Origin: Caldilineaceae bacterium
GTDB taxonomy: Bacteria > Chloroflexota > Anaerolineae > Caldilineales > Caldilineaceae
NCBI GenBank assembly: GCA_026989655.1
Contig: JALSIX010000050.1
Span: 1-64,000 of the forward strand
Length of the DNA stretch: 64,000 bases
Direction of reading: 5' to 3'
The position numbers were made by a program, and so were the translations under genes. The notes below the pieces were generated by a model, which saw only the letters and a list, made by a program, of their open reading frames with translations, did no database searches and was not told the origin of the DNA. Below are positions 37,468-46,594 of the stretch, in pieces. The stretch's first letter is position 1, and the number at the start of each line of letters is the position of its first letter.

Positions 37468-37578
37468 CCAAATCCCGAGAAGCGAAATCCCCTTGTCGGT
37501 TTGGGTATATGGCCGCATCGTCGGCAAGGTGGGAGCTCCTGCGGACGACCGGGGGGGATGCGCCGGTTTCGCCCCCGC

Positions 37579-37607
37579 TTGCGCGCGGAGGCCCTCCGCC
37601 GTACACT
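37579..37607 (+). promoter_or_regulatory. Candidate promoter of the adenosine-specific-kinase-like gene
   Basis: TTGCGC (37579-37584), 17-bp spacer, TACACT (37602-37607). It leaves a leader of about 60 nt. Confidence 0.5.
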
Positions 37608-37674
37608 GGTCGCGGGGCGATGCCCTGTGGGTCAGAAGATCCCCGATTCGATGAATTCCTCCAGGAGGCGCACC

Positions 37675-38163
37675 ATGGAACTGACCGTTGTACCCATCGA
37701 GAAGCCAGAGACCCTCAACTTCATCCTGGGCCAGAGCCACTTCATCAAGACCGTGGAGGACATCCACGAGGCCCTGGTGACCGCGGTGCCGGGCATCCGC
37801 TTTGGACTGGCCTTCTGCGAGGCCTCGGGCAAGCGGCTGATCCGCTGGACGGGCACGGACGACGCCCTGATCGAGCTGGCCCAGAGGAACGCCCAGGCCA
37901 TCGGCGCAGGCCACTGCTTCATCCTCTTCCTCGCGGAGGGCTTCTATCCCATCAACGTGTTGAAGGCCGTCCAGGCCGTGCCCGAGGTCTGCCGGATCTT
38001 CTGCGCCACCGCGAATCCCACCCAGGTCGTCGTCGGGGAGACAGACCAGGGGCGGGCCATCCTGGGAGTGGTGGACGGGTTCCCGCCGTTGGGGGTGGAG
38101 GGGCCAGAGGAGATCGCCTGGCGCAAGGAGTTCCTGCGCACCATCGGCTACAAGGTGGGCTGA
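37675..38163 (+). CDS. Adenosine-specific kinase-like protein (PF04008)
   Basis: A 162-residue protein matching the PF04008 family in length and features: an N-terminal PETLNFILGQSHFIKTVEDI, a central RFGLAFCEASGKRLIRW and the late GETDQGRAILGVVDG. The family was named from an archaeal crystal structure proposed to be an adenosine-specific kinase; its biological role is poorly tested. ATG 37675 follows CCAGGAGGCGCACC. It is the only plus-strand gene in a long minus block, has its own promoter, and its end overlaps the convergent membrane-protein gene by 16 bp. Confidence 0.85.
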   Translation: MELTVVPIEKPETLNFILGQSHFIKTVEDIHEALVTAVPGIRFGLAFCEASGKRLIRWTGTDDALIELAQRNAQAIGAGHCFILFLAEGFYPINVLKAVQAVPEVCRIFCATANPTQVVVGETDQGRAILGVVDGFPPLGVEGPEEIAWRKEFLRTIGYKVG

Positions 38164-39983
38164 CCGCGACGGCCCCAGAGCCACAGCCCCACCAGGACCA
38201 GCAGGGTGGCGCCGGACACCCCCATGCCCAGGGCCCGGGCCGGCGTCCACCCCATGACCAGCTCGATCCCGTGGCGGCCCGGGGGCACCTCCACCTGGAT
38301 GAGGCCGTAGGGTGGGGAGGTGCGGTGGGGCACCGGCCGGCCGTCGATCCGCACCTGCCAGCCTGGGAAGTCGTACACCCGGATCTGGACCACGCCCGGC
38401 GTGGCCATCTCCACCGTGCCGCCGAAGCGCTGCCCTCGGCTGTACTGGTCCAATATCCGGCCTCGACCTTCCAGGATGGCCAGGCGGGCCAGCCGGTCGG
38501 GATCGAACTCCCCCTGGCGGTCCAGGTACTGCTCGGTCATGGGCGAGGTGGTGAAGGGCTCCTCCACCTGGGAGGTGTAGCCGATCATGTCCGGATAGGT
38601 GGCCTCGAACTCGGCCACGGCCCGGCCGTCCTCTCGCCAGGGTTCGATGGGCTCCAGCTCCCCGGGGCGGGCATAGCTGTAGGACGCGTAGACCACCAGC
38701 AGCGCCATCACCAGCACCCCGGCTCTCCGTTCCCGGGGGGGAGCGGTGGTGCCGAGCAGATCCGCGACCACCAGTCCCCCCAGCAGGGCCAGGGTGAGGG
38801 TGGTCAAGGCCATGAGCCGCCAGGGGAACTGGATCACCGCGAGGACGGGGATCCGCTCCCACAGGAAGGCGGCCCAGGGGGTCATGGACAGGAGCACCGC
38901 GGCGGTGGCCAGGAGCAGGAAACCCAGCAGGCCTCGCCAGGGGGTCCAGGCCTGGGGACGGGCCACCCGGTAGAGGGCCACCAGGGCCAGGATCACCGCC
39001 ACGGCCCCGAGCTGAAACCCCAGGGTATCGTTCGCGCCCGCGGGATCGTCGGAGAAGCCGTAACCCCAATAGGGACTGAGGAACTGGCCCAGATAGACCC
39101 AGTGGCGGCGGAAGTCGTAGGTGTCCCGGACCCAACCCTGCTGGTCCACGAAGGGGCCGTCCACCACCAAGGGAACCAGGAAGGCCGCGGCCAACAGGAT
39201 GCCTGCCAGCCCTGCGGACAGGGCCAGCAGGACATTTCGGGCCAGAGGTCGCCAGGGGCCGGCCCGGCTCTGGCTCCGGCCTTCCCAGGCCGCCAGGAGG
39301 AGGCGGAACCCCACGAAGCCGGCCAGGAGCGGGACGAAGGCCAGGAGGGCGAAGACATGGGTCAGCAGGACCGCGGCCAGGCTCAGGGCGGCTCCCAGGA
39401 GACGGCCCTGCCATCCAGGCGCGGTTCCCTGGGCGATCAGGCGGTCGAAGGCCAGGACGGCCCAGGGGAGCCAGGCCATCATCATGGTCTCCGCGAACGC
39501 GGCCCGGACGTAGATGTCCACCAGGTGGTAGGGGATGAAGACGAAGAGGAGCCCGGCCACCAGGCCGGCTCCGGATGCCCACCGCCGCACGGTGGGCCCT
39601 GGTGCCAGGGTCCACACCCAGCGGCGGACCAGCCGGTACGCGCCCCAGGCGCCCCACAGGAAGCCCAGGGCCCAGGCCACCTTCACCGCGCGGGTGATCC
39701 CCATCCCCAGGAGCACGAAGATCTCCGCCACGTAGAAGGCCAGGGGGGCCTGGAGCACAAAGGTGGGATAGCCGTAGCCCTGGGCATGGTCCATGGCCCA
39801 TCGGGGCCACAGCGCGCCGCTGCGCAGGCTCTCGTCGAACATGGCCACGTAGAAGACGCTGTGGCGGCCGTCGTGGGCGCCGTAGAAGTAGCCCGGCGCG
39901 ACCAGCGGGGTCAGCGCCAGCAGGCTGAGGACCAGGAGCAGGATCGCCCAGGGATCGGGGCCGCGAGCAGACTCAGGGGCCAT
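38148..39983 (-). CDS. Polytopic membrane protein, GT-C glycosyltransferase-like (PTPS-related/YfhO type)
   Basis: A 611-residue protein with about 11-13 hydrophobic helices. The first extracellular loop has [11 protein letters not shown] with Asp/His residues, as in GT-C membrane glycosyltransferases that use lipid-linked sugars. A large soluble C-terminal domain (about 420-580) ends in [17 protein letters not shown] followed by one last helix. The family is often annotated as 6-pyruvoyl-tetrahydropterin-synthase-related or YfhO-like. ATG 39983 with GAGGAGGACC upstream overlaps the pncB stop by 11 bp, so the two are translated together. Acceptor and sugar unknown. Confidence 0.78.
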   Translation of the reverse strand: MAPESARGPDPWAILLLVLSLLALTPLVAPGYFYGAHDGRHSVFYVAMFDESLRSGALWPRWAMDHAQGYGYPTFVLQAPLAFYVAEIFVLLGMGITRAVKVAWALGFLWGAWGAYRLVRRWVWTLAPGPTVRRWASGAGLVAGLLFVFIPYHLVDIYVRAAFAETMMMAWLPWAVLAFDRLIAQGTAPGWQGRLLGAALSLAAVLLTHVFALLAFVPLLAGFVGFRLLLAAWEGRSQSRAGPWRPLARNVLLALSAGLAGILLAAAFLVPLVVDGPFVDQQGWVRDTYDFRRHWVYLGQFLSPYWGYGFSDDPAGANDTLGFQLGAVAVILALVALYRVARPQAWTPWRGLLGFLLLATAAVLLSMTPWAAFLWERIPVLAVIQFPWRLMALTTLTLALLGGLVVADLLGTTAPPRERRAGVLVMALLVVYASYSYARPGELEPIEPWREDGRAVAEFEATYPDMIGYTSQVEEPFTTSPMTEQYLDRQGEFDPDRLARLAILEGRGRILDQYSRGQRFGGTVEMATPGVVQIRVYDFPGWQVRIDGRPVPHRTSPPYGLIQVEVPPGRHGIELVMGWTPARALGMGVSGATLLVLVGLWLWGRRGQPTL

Positions 39984-41547
39984 GGTCCTCCTCGTCCAGG
40001 TGGTTGCCCGTCAACGAGCGCACCAGGGTATCCTTCATCTCCCACAGCCGCTGGCTCAGGGAGACGTGGTACTCGTGGGGGTTGATGAGCCGCCGCACGC
40101 CCATGTCCAGCCGCTCCACATCCGCGCGCCGCAGCTCCCGAAGGGCCTCCAGGTCGGGGAAGTCGTAGACCCGTCGGCCCGCGACCAGGACATCCACCAG
40201 CAGGGGCTCCATGCCCTGGATCTGGTCTCGGTCCAGGGCCCGCCACCGGGTTCGGGTGGCGGGATGTCTCAGGATCAGCGGTTCCGCCTGGGTGGGATCT
40301 TCCTCGGCCAGGGCGAGCAGGTCCGCGGTGGCCTTGCCCCGGGCATCGTAGATGCGCCAGACCCGCTTGTTGCCGGGGTTGATGGTCTTCTCCCGAGATT
40401 CGGAGATCTTCAGCGCCGGTCGCCACCGACCTCGGTCCTGGAGGGCCACCAGTTTGTAGACGCCGCCCAGGGAACAGGCCCCGGCCGAGGTGACCAGCCG
40501 GGTGCCCACGCCGTAGACCAGCCGTCGGATGACGGCCTCTGGGTCCAGGCCGTAGCGGGGCGCCTCCTCGCGGATCTGGGTCGCGATCTGCCAGATGACC
40601 AGCTCGTCCAGGTCGCTGGAGAGGACGATGGCCACCTGGGGAAAGCCGGCCTCGTCCAGCATCCGGGCCGCCTGGACGCTGAGATAGGCCAGGTCCCCGG
40701 AATCCAGGCGGATGCCCAAGGGGCGGTGGCCCTTGCGCCGCAGCTCCTCGAAGACCCGGATGGCGTTGGGGATGCCGCTCTCCAGGGTGTCCACCGTGTC
40801 CACCAGGAGGATGCAGTCGTCCGGATAGAGCTCCGCGAAGGCCCGGAACGCGTCCAGCTCGTCCATGCCCAGGGCCATGAAGGCCTGGACCATCGCGTGG
40901 GCATGGGTGCCCTTGGGGGGGTAGCCCAGCACATGGGAGATCCCGGCGTTGGAGGTGAAGTCCGCGCCGCCGATGAGCGCGGCCCGGGTGGCCGCGTTGG
41001 CCCCCCGTTCCGGGGCCCGGCGCAGGCCAAACTCCAACACCAGGCTCTGGCCCGCGCTCTCCCGGACCCGGGCGGCCTTGGTTGCGATGAGGATGGGGTA
41101 GTTCAGGTGGTTGAGGAGGGCGGTCTCCAGGATCTGGGCCATGGCCAAGGGGCCCTCTACCACGGTCAAGGGCACGTTCGGGTGCACCACCCGGCCCTCG
41201 GGAATGGCCCGGAGGGTGATCCCCGAGAAGTCTCCGTGGTGTCGCAGCCAGTCCAGAAAGTCGTCCTGGAAGAGCCTATCGCCGTTTCGGGTCCTCATGG
41301 TCCGGAGGTAGGCCAGCTCCTCCGGGCCGAAACGGGCCCGCTCCATCCAACGCACCAGCCATTCCAGCCCCGCGTTGATGCAGTACCCGGCCTGGTGGGC
41401 GCCGTAGTCGGGGTAGTGGCGGAAGAAATGGTCGAACTGCGCGGGGCGCTCGTGCAGGCCCATACGGAAGTAGACCTGGGCCATGGTGAGCTGGTACTGG
41501 TCCGTGAAGAGGATGCCTTCGGCAATGCGCCGTTGCGCCTGGTCCAT
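39973..41547 (-). CDS. pncB: Nicotinate phosphoribosyltransferase
   Basis: A 524-residue enzyme of NAD salvage that joins nicotinate and PRPP. The N-terminal [13 protein letters not shown] is the substrate-tunnel segment. [11 protein letters not shown] contains the catalytic His that is phosphorylated. [10 protein letters not shown] and [12 protein letters not shown] are the phosphate- and ribose-binding loops. The 60-residue tail after LNLxDPEH-like [19 protein letters not shown] is normal for the PncB-2 type. ATG 41547 follows a GGCAGGAGGCGCGACC ribosome site. It overlaps the downstream GT-C-like gene. Confidence 0.94.
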   Translation of the reverse strand: MDQAQRRIAEGILFTDQYQLTMAQVYFRMGLHERPAQFDHFFRHYPDYGAHQAGYCINAGLEWLVRWMERARFGPEELAYLRTMRTRNGDRLFQDDFLDWLRHHGDFSGITLRAIPEGRVVHPNVPLTVVEGPLAMAQILETALLNHLNYPILIATKAARVRESAGQSLVLEFGLRRAPERGANAATRAALIGGADFTSNAGISHVLGYPPKGTHAHAMVQAFMALGMDELDAFRAFAELYPDDCILLVDTVDTLESGIPNAIRVFEELRRKGHRPLGIRLDSGDLAYLSVQAARMLDEAGFPQVAIVLSSDLDELVIWQIATQIREEAPRYGLDPEAVIRRLVYGVGTRLVTSAGACSLGGVYKLVALQDRGRWRPALKISESREKTINPGNKRVWRIYDARGKATADLLALAEEDPTQAEPLILRHPATRTRWRALDRDQIQGMEPLLVDVLVAGRRVYDFPDLEALRELRRADVERLDMGVRRLINPHEYHVSLSQRLWEMKDTLVRSLTGNHLDEEDHGP

Positions 41548-41580
41548 GGTCGCGCCTCCTGCCCTCCTCGGCCCTCTCGC

Positions 41581-42834
41581 TCAGGAACGGCGCGGGGCCA
41601 TCTTCGCGGGAAGAGGAGCCTGGGCCGAGCCCATCTGCCCCATGAGCCGATACACGGCCGGCCGCAGGGCCTGGATCTCTGCCGGATCCCGCCCGTGGAC
41701 CACCCGATTGGTGAGCAACACTCCCACGAGCCCGGACACCGGATCACACCAGAGAGAGGTTCCGGTGAAGCCCGTGTGGCCGAAGCTCTGGATCGAGAAG
41801 GCTCGGCTGCACAAGGGGTCCGAGCCGCTGCGCAGCATCCAGCCCAGACCCCGCCGGACTCCCTCTGGGGTACGCACCTGTTCCGCCACGCTCTCCTGGA
41901 CCAGGGCAGCTCCCAGCAGGCTGCCCCCGCCGGACAGGTAGAGCTGCCCCAGCCGGGCCACGTCCTCCCCGGTGGCGAAGAGCCCGGCATGGCCCGCGAT
42001 GCCGCCCATGCCCGCCGCGTTCTCGTCGTGGACCTGGCCTTGCAGCCGAGCGCCGCGCCAGGCGCAGCGCTCGGTGGGCGCGCAGTCCGGCCACCGCTCC
42101 GGCGGTGGGTTGAAGGTCGGCGCGCATCCCAGAGGCTCGGACACCCACTCCCGGATGGCCCGGTCCAGCCGTTGGCCGGACAGCCGTTCCACCGCGAAGC
42201 CCAACAGCATGAAGCCGATGTCGCTGTACGCGTAGCCCCGGCCCGGCGGATAGACGAAGGGATATGCCACCACCGCTTCCAGGGCCCGAGCCTGCCGTTG
42301 GGCGATGGCCGGGTCCGTCAGGGGGAAGGCCGGTGGCGGCCCACAGCGAAGGTGGACGCTTCGCCACGCAGGCAGGCCCCCGGTGTGGGTGAGGAGATGG
42401 CGGAAGGTGACCGTGCCCGCGTCCACGGTGCGCCCCGCCCAGCGCGGATCCGGCGGGATGGACGTCCTGGCCAGGGGATCCTCCGTCCCGGCAATGGGGC
42501 GGGTTCCGGCGAATTCGGGGATCACCTGGGCCACCGGGGTGTCCAGCTCCACCCGCCCCTGGTCCACCAGCCGGAGGAAGGCCGTGGCCGTGAAGAGCTT
42601 GGTCAGGGAGGCCAGGTCGAAGAGGGTCTCCGGCGTGACCTCTCGGTCCGGCAGGGTGGGGGCCAGGGTGCCCACTGCCCTGCGGTAGAGGGTCTCCACC
42701 CTCTCTGGAGTCACCCGCTGCACCAGGCACACCAGGGCCGGAGCCACCTGGGGCACTGCCCGGGTCAACAGCGCGTCCAGGGCCTCCACGGCAGCCTGGG
42801 CATCGGTGGGGGGTCGCGGCTTGGGGTCCTTCAC
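41581..42834 (-). CDS. Serine beta-lactamase-like hydrolase (class C/PBP family)
   Basis: A 417-residue serine hydrolase of the beta-lactamase-related family. Catalytic Ser-x-x-Lys is in LASLTKLF, the Tyr-x-Asn-like motif is YAYSDIGFM (YSD, as in esterase-like members), and the third motif is HTGFTGTS (HTG). The absence of a signal peptide and the HTG motif favour an esterase or D-aminopeptidase over an antibiotic-degrading lactamase. GTG 42834 after GGGGAGGCGGCT overlaps the stop of the acetyltransferase gene (GTGA), an indication of coupled translation. Confidence 0.88.
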   Translation of the reverse strand: MKDPKPRPPTDAQAAVEALDALLTRAVPQVAPALVCLVQRVTPERVETLYRRAVGTLAPTLPDREVTPETLFDLASLTKLFTATAFLRLVDQGRVELDTPVAQVIPEFAGTRPIAGTEDPLARTSIPPDPRWAGRTVDAGTVTFRHLLTHTGGLPAWRSVHLRCGPPPAFPLTDPAIAQRQARALEAVVAYPFVYPPGRGYAYSDIGFMLLGFAVERLSGQRLDRAIREWVSEPLGCAPTFNPPPERWPDCAPTERCAWRGARLQGQVHDENAAGMGGIAGHAGLFATGEDVARLGQLYLSGGGSLLGAALVQESVAEQVRTPEGVRRGLGWMLRSGSDPLCSRAFSIQSFGHTGFTGTSLWCDPVSGLVGVLLTNRVVHGRDPAEIQALRPAVYRLMGQMGSAQAPLPAKMAPRRS

Positions 42835-43799
42835 AGCCGCCTCCCCAACACACGATAGGTGTGGTAGGGCCGAAAGCCTGCCCGGGCGTAGAAGTCCAGC
42901 AGGGTGGTCCAGTCGATGACACAGCCCCGCACCCCACAGTCCCGGAGCCGACGCAGTCCTGCGTCCAACAGGGCCAGGCCCAGCCCCTGGCCCCGGCGGC
43001 TCGCGGCGATGCCGATGGAGCCGAGCTGACCCCAGGGGCGGGGCAGCCCGTGGGGATGGAAGCGCGCCAGCGGCCAGGCCGAGTCCTCGAAGGTGAGGCG
43101 GCAGGCGCCCTGGAGCCCCTCCTCGGTCCACAGGAGCATGTAGTCGGAGATCCGGCCGCCGTCCTGGAGGAACATCCCGGCCTCGTAGGTCCAGCGGCCG
43201 GGGAACTCCCGGGCCAGGAAGGCCAGCAGAGCCTTCTCCTCACCGGGCCGGGCGGGCCGGATCTGTGCGGCCACGGGGCGGAGACCCGTGACACCGGTGT
43301 AGCCGCTCAGATCCCGAGCCACGTCCCACACCCGCTCCAGGCCTGGCGGTGCGCGGTAGCCCTGGGCCACGAAGAAGTCGATGGCGCTCTGCTGCTCCTC
43401 GGGCACGCCGGGGACGAAGGGGCGCAGGCTGCTCCCTACCTGCACGGCCTGGACACCTTGGTCCTGGAGCCACTCCTCGGCCCAGGAGAGGAGCTGGGTG
43501 CCGATGCCCCGGTGTTGGTGGGCCGGGTCCACGGCCAGCGCGTCGAGCCAGCCCAGGGTGGGGTCCATGCCCGGGACGGGCTCTGTCAGCCCACTGGCCA
43601 GCACGAACCCTACCGGCACCCCGTTCCGGAGGGCCAATCGCCCTTCCTGGACGCCGCCCGGGCAGGGGCGCAGGTTAAAGGACACGAACGCGAGATGGAT
43701 GGGAAACCGCGGGGAGCAGGCACGGTTCCAGAGGGTCACGACGGCTTCCCGGTGGGGGGCATGGGCCGGGTCCAGGGGATGCAGGGTCACCCGTGCCAT
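42831..43799 (-). CDS. Double GNAT-domain N-acetyltransferase
   Basis: A 322-residue protein with two acetyltransferase folds. The first (1-165) has VDPAHQHRGIGTQLL, the acetyl-CoA motif Q/RxxGxG/A. The second (180-322) has IAASRRGQGLGLALL. The first copy might bind and the second catalyse, or both be active; the substrate is unknown. ATG 43799 with GGAGGTGCCCCTGTGAC upstream lies one base after the stop of the ornithine-cyclodeaminase-like gene and its own stop overlaps the next start, so the three genes are a tight operon. Confidence 0.88.
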   Translation of the reverse strand: MARVTLHPLDPAHAPHREAVVTLWNRACSPRFPIHLAFVSFNLRPCPGGVQEGRLALRNGVPVGFVLASGLTEPVPGMDPTLGWLDALAVDPAHQHRGIGTQLLSWAEEWLQDQGVQAVQVGSSLRPFVPGVPEEQQSAIDFFVAQGYRAPPGLERVWDVARDLSGYTGVTGLRPVAAQIRPARPGEEKALLAFLAREFPGRWTYEAGMFLQDGGRISDYMLLWTEEGLQGACRLTFEDSAWPLARFHPHGLPRPWGQLGSIGIAASRRGQGLGLALLDAGLRRLRDCGVRGCVIDWTTLLDFYARAGFRPYHTYRVLGRRL

Positions 43800-43800
43800 G

Positions 43801-44790
43801 TCACAGGGGCACCTCCTGGCCCCGTCCACGGATCCGGGCCATCCGCACCACCTCCGCGGCCACGGCCACATCCTGGATGGCCAGTCCCACGGACTTGAAG
43901 AGGGTGATCTCCTTCGGGTGGGTGCGGCCCGGCTTCTGGCCGGCCACGATCTCCCCCAGCTCCGCCGAGATGTGGTCCGGCCGGATGCTCCCCGCGCGGA
44001 GGGGGACGACCAGATCGCCGGCCTCGGCCAGGCAGGCCTGCCGCTGGTCCACCACCACCCGGGCCCGTTGGACCGTCACCGTGTCCACCTCCCGGGCATG
44101 GGGCAGGTGTGCACCGATGGCGTTGATGTGGGTGCCGGGGCGGATCCAGCGGCCGTCGAAGAGGGGATCTGTGGCCGAGGTGGCGGTGACGAGGATGTCC
44201 GCGTCCCGGACAGCCTGCTCCACCGTCTCGGGGACCCGGACCTCCAGGCCGAAGCGGGTCTCCATGGCCTGGGCAAAGGCATGGGCTCGGGCTGGATCCC
44301 GGGAGACGATCCACACCCGCTCGATGAGGCGCTCGCAGAGGGCGGCCTCCAGCTGATAGGGAGCCTGGGTGCCGGTGCCGAACAGCACCAGGGAGAGGGC
44401 ATCCTCCCGGGCCAGGTGGCGGATGGCCACGCCGCCGGCCGCGCCGGTCCGCATACCGGTCAGGTGTCCGGCCTCCATGACGGCCACCAGGGCCCCTGTC
44501 TCGGCCTGGAACAGGGCCAGGATGCCCTGGATGGCGGGCAGGCCGTGGCGTTCTGGGTTCTCCAGGTAGACGGTGATCAGCTTGACCCCGAGGGCATCCA
44601 TGGAGCTGCCTCCCACATAGGCAGGCATGGTCAGCAGGCTCCCGGCGTGGGGTGGCACCGGCATGTTGGTGCGCAGGGGGAGCTCCGCGTGGCCCAGGCT
44701 GAGCCGTCGCAGCGCATCCTCCACCGCGTTGATGGCCGCGGGCATGGTCAACAGGGCCCGGACGTCCTCCTGGGTGAGCCAGAGGGGCAT
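43801..44790 (-). CDS. Ornithine cyclodeaminase/mu-crystallin family dehydrogenase
   Basis: A 329-residue NAD(P)-dependent protein. Substrate-binding residues lie in LPLRTNMPVP and ALGVKLITVY. The Rossmann motif is LVLFGTGTQAPYQLEA, a slightly altered GxGxQA, and the active Asp is expected in the VVVDQRQACLAEAGDL region. Members make proline from ornithine, reduce imines or oxidise alanine, so the annotation is at family level. ATG 44790 follows GGGAGAGCACACC. First gene of the operon that continues with the acetyltransferase and serine hydrolase. Confidence 0.9.
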   Translation of the reverse strand: MPLWLTQEDVRALLTMPAAINAVEDALRRLSLGHAELPLRTNMPVPPHAGSLLTMPAYVGGSSMDALGVKLITVYLENPERHGLPAIQGILALFQAETGALVAVMEAGHLTGMRTGAAGGVAIRHLAREDALSLVLFGTGTQAPYQLEAALCERLIERVWIVSRDPARAHAFAQAMETRFGLEVRVPETVEQAVRDADILVTATSATDPLFDGRWIRPGTHINAIGAHLPHAREVDTVTVQRARVVVDQRQACLAEAGDLVVPLRAGSIRPDHISAELGEIVAGQKPGRTHPKEITLFKSVGLAIQDVAVAAEVVRMARIRGRGQEVPL

Positions 44791-44881
44791 GGTGTGCTCT
44801 CCCGTGAGCGGGTTCCATGGAAACGCCGACGCGGGGAACAGGATAGCACAGGGCCGGGTTTCGGAGCAATGCTGCAAAGAG

Positions 44882-44911
44882 AAGGCCGAGAGCGACGGCG
44901 CTCCCGGCCTT
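44882..44911 (-). terminator. Terminator of tRNA-Val
   Basis: On the minus strand a 13-bp stem with one G-T pair (44911-44899 with 44894-44882, loop of 4) is followed by CTCTTT. It begins 9 bp after the tRNA 3' end. Confidence 0.85.
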
Positions 44912-44920
44912 GGTGCTTGG

Positions 44921-44994
<74 letters not shown>

Positions 44995-45010
44995 GCTCTC
45001 CTTTGCCCCC

Positions 45011-45039
45011 AGTATACTCGGAAACCGTCCATCTGGCAA
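45011..45039 (-). promoter_or_regulatory. Promoter of tRNA-Val
   Basis: TTGCCA (45039-45034), 17-bp spacer, TATACT (45016-45011) on the minus strand. Start near 45004 leaves about 10 nt before the tRNA. Confidence 0.85.
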
Positions 45040-45186
45040 ATTCGACGGCCCCGGAGGAACACCCATGGCCATGGCTCCCCGGTGTCGACCCGTCCTCTGT
45101 CCGGGAAGTGGTCTGGTGTTGGGGGGCGGAGCTCGAATGGGGACGGATCCGTCGGCCCATTCGGTGCAACTTTTCCCCGGCACCCG

Positions 45187-45195
45187 TGTTATACT
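45187..45195 (+). promoter_or_regulatory. Extended -10 of fabF-fabH
   Basis: TGTTATACT (TGN plus TATACT at 45190-45195). No good -35 at 17 bp. The leader to ATG 45302 would be about 100 nt. Confidence 0.7.
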
Positions 45196-45301
45196 AGGGA
45201 GAAACTCCGTGCCGAGGACGGGAGTGGCCGTCCGCCGGGCGCCATGCGGTGAGACGCCCTGGCGCCGTTGTCCAGCCACCCGAAGACGAGGACCGGGATC
45301 G

Positions 45302-46594
45302 ATGCGTTCCAAGCCTCCTGCCGCCAATGGAGCGACCCCCCAACGGGTCGTGATCACCGGGGTCGGTGCCCTGACCCCTCTGGGGCTCTCGGTCGACGAG
45401 ACCTGGGCGAACCTGCTGGCCGGCCGTTCGGGCATCGACCATGTGCGGAAGTTCGACACCACAGGTCTGCGTACCACCTTCGCCGGCGAGCTGAAGGGGT
45501 TCGATCCCAAGGAGTTCATGGACAGACGGGAGGCCCGGCGTCTGGACCCGTACATCCAGTACGCGCTGGTGGCCACCCAGCAGGCGGTCCAGGACGCGGG
45601 CATCGACTTCGCGGAGGAGGTCCCGCAGCGGGTGGGGGTGATCATCGGCAGCGGCATCGGGGGCGCGCACTCCCTGGTGGAGAACCTGCAGATCATCGAT
45701 CGGCGGGGCCTGCTGCGGGTGAGCCCCTTCTTCATCCCCAACATGTTGGTGGACAGCGCCGCGGGCAAGATCGCGATCCAGTACGGCGTCTACGGGCCGA
45801 ACTTCGCGGTGGTGAACGCCTGTGCCACCGGCACGGCCACCATCGGCGAGGCCTTCGAGCTCATCCGGCGGGGGGACGCGGACGTGATGATCGCGGGCGG
45901 CGCCGAGGCCGGGCTTCTCCCCTTCACCATGGCCGGCTTCGATGTCATGGGGGCCCTGAGCCAGCGCAACGACGACCCGGCCGCGGCCTGCCGCCCCTTC
46001 GACCGGGATCGGGATGGCTTTGTCATGAGCGAGGGGAGCGCGGTGGTCATCCTGGAGACCCTGGAGCATGCCCGGGCCCGGGGCGCGCACATCTACGCGG
46101 AGATCGTGGGCTACGGCAACAGCGCCGACGGCTACCACATGGCCGCCCCCCACTTCGAGGGCCGGGGCGCGGTGGACGCCATGCGCATGGCCCTGCGCAA
46201 GGCCGCGGACTATGGCATCCAGCCCACGGACGTGGACTACATCAACGCCCACGGCACCGCCACCCGCCTGAACGACCCCGGCGAGACCCTGGCCATCAAG
46301 ACGGTGCTGGGAGAGCATGCCTACAACGTGGCCATCAGCTCCACCAAGAGCATGTTGGGCCATCTCCTGGGGGCGGCCGGCGCCATCGAGTGCATCATCT
46401 GTGCCAAGGCCATCCAGGAGGGCGTCATCCCGCCCACCATCAACCTGGAGAACCCGGATCCGGCGTGCGACCTGGACTACGTGCCCAACCAGCCCCGACA
46501 GGCCCAGGTCCGGGTCGCCATGAGCAACAGCTTCGGCTTTGGGGGACACAACTCCACCCTGGTCCTGCGGCGCTACGAGGAGGCAGCGGCATGA
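45302..46594 (+). CDS. fabF: Beta-ketoacyl-ACP synthase II
   Basis: A 430-residue condensing enzyme of fatty-acid elongation. The active Cys174 is in VNACATGT. The two catalytic His residues are in NAHGTATRLND and SMLGHLLGAAG, and FGFGGHN closes the active site. The first 15 residues are an extra tail before the first strand VVITGVGALTP. ATG 45302 follows GAGGACCGGGATCG. The stop overlaps the fabH start as ATGA, so translation is coupled. No acpP, fabD or fabG is next to it. Confidence 0.96.
   Translation: MRSKPPAANGATPQRVVITGVGALTPLGLSVDETWANLLAGRSGIDHVRKFDTTGLRTTFAGELKGFDPKEFMDRREARRLDPYIQYALVATQQAVQDAGIDFAEEVPQRVGVIIGSGIGGAHSLVENLQIIDRRGLLRVSPFFIPNMLVDSAAGKIAIQYGVYGPNFAVVNACATGTATIGEAFELIRRGDADVMIAGGAEAGLLPFTMAGFDVMGALSQRNDDPAAACRPFDRDRDGFVMSEGSAVVILETLEHARARGAHIYAEIVGYGNSADGYHMAAPHFEGRGAVDAMRMALRKAADYGIQPTDVDYINAHGTATRLNDPGETLAIKTVLGEHAYNVAISSTKSMLGHLLGAAGAIECIICAKAIQEGVIPPTINLENPDPACDLDYVPNQPRQAQVRVAMSNSFGFGGHNSTLVLRRYEEAAA

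Noticed and set aside
42831-44790. Beta-lactamase annotation implying antibiotic resistance
   Set aside because: The serine hydrolase has no signal peptide and has esterase-like motifs (YSD, HTG); its operon partners are metabolic.
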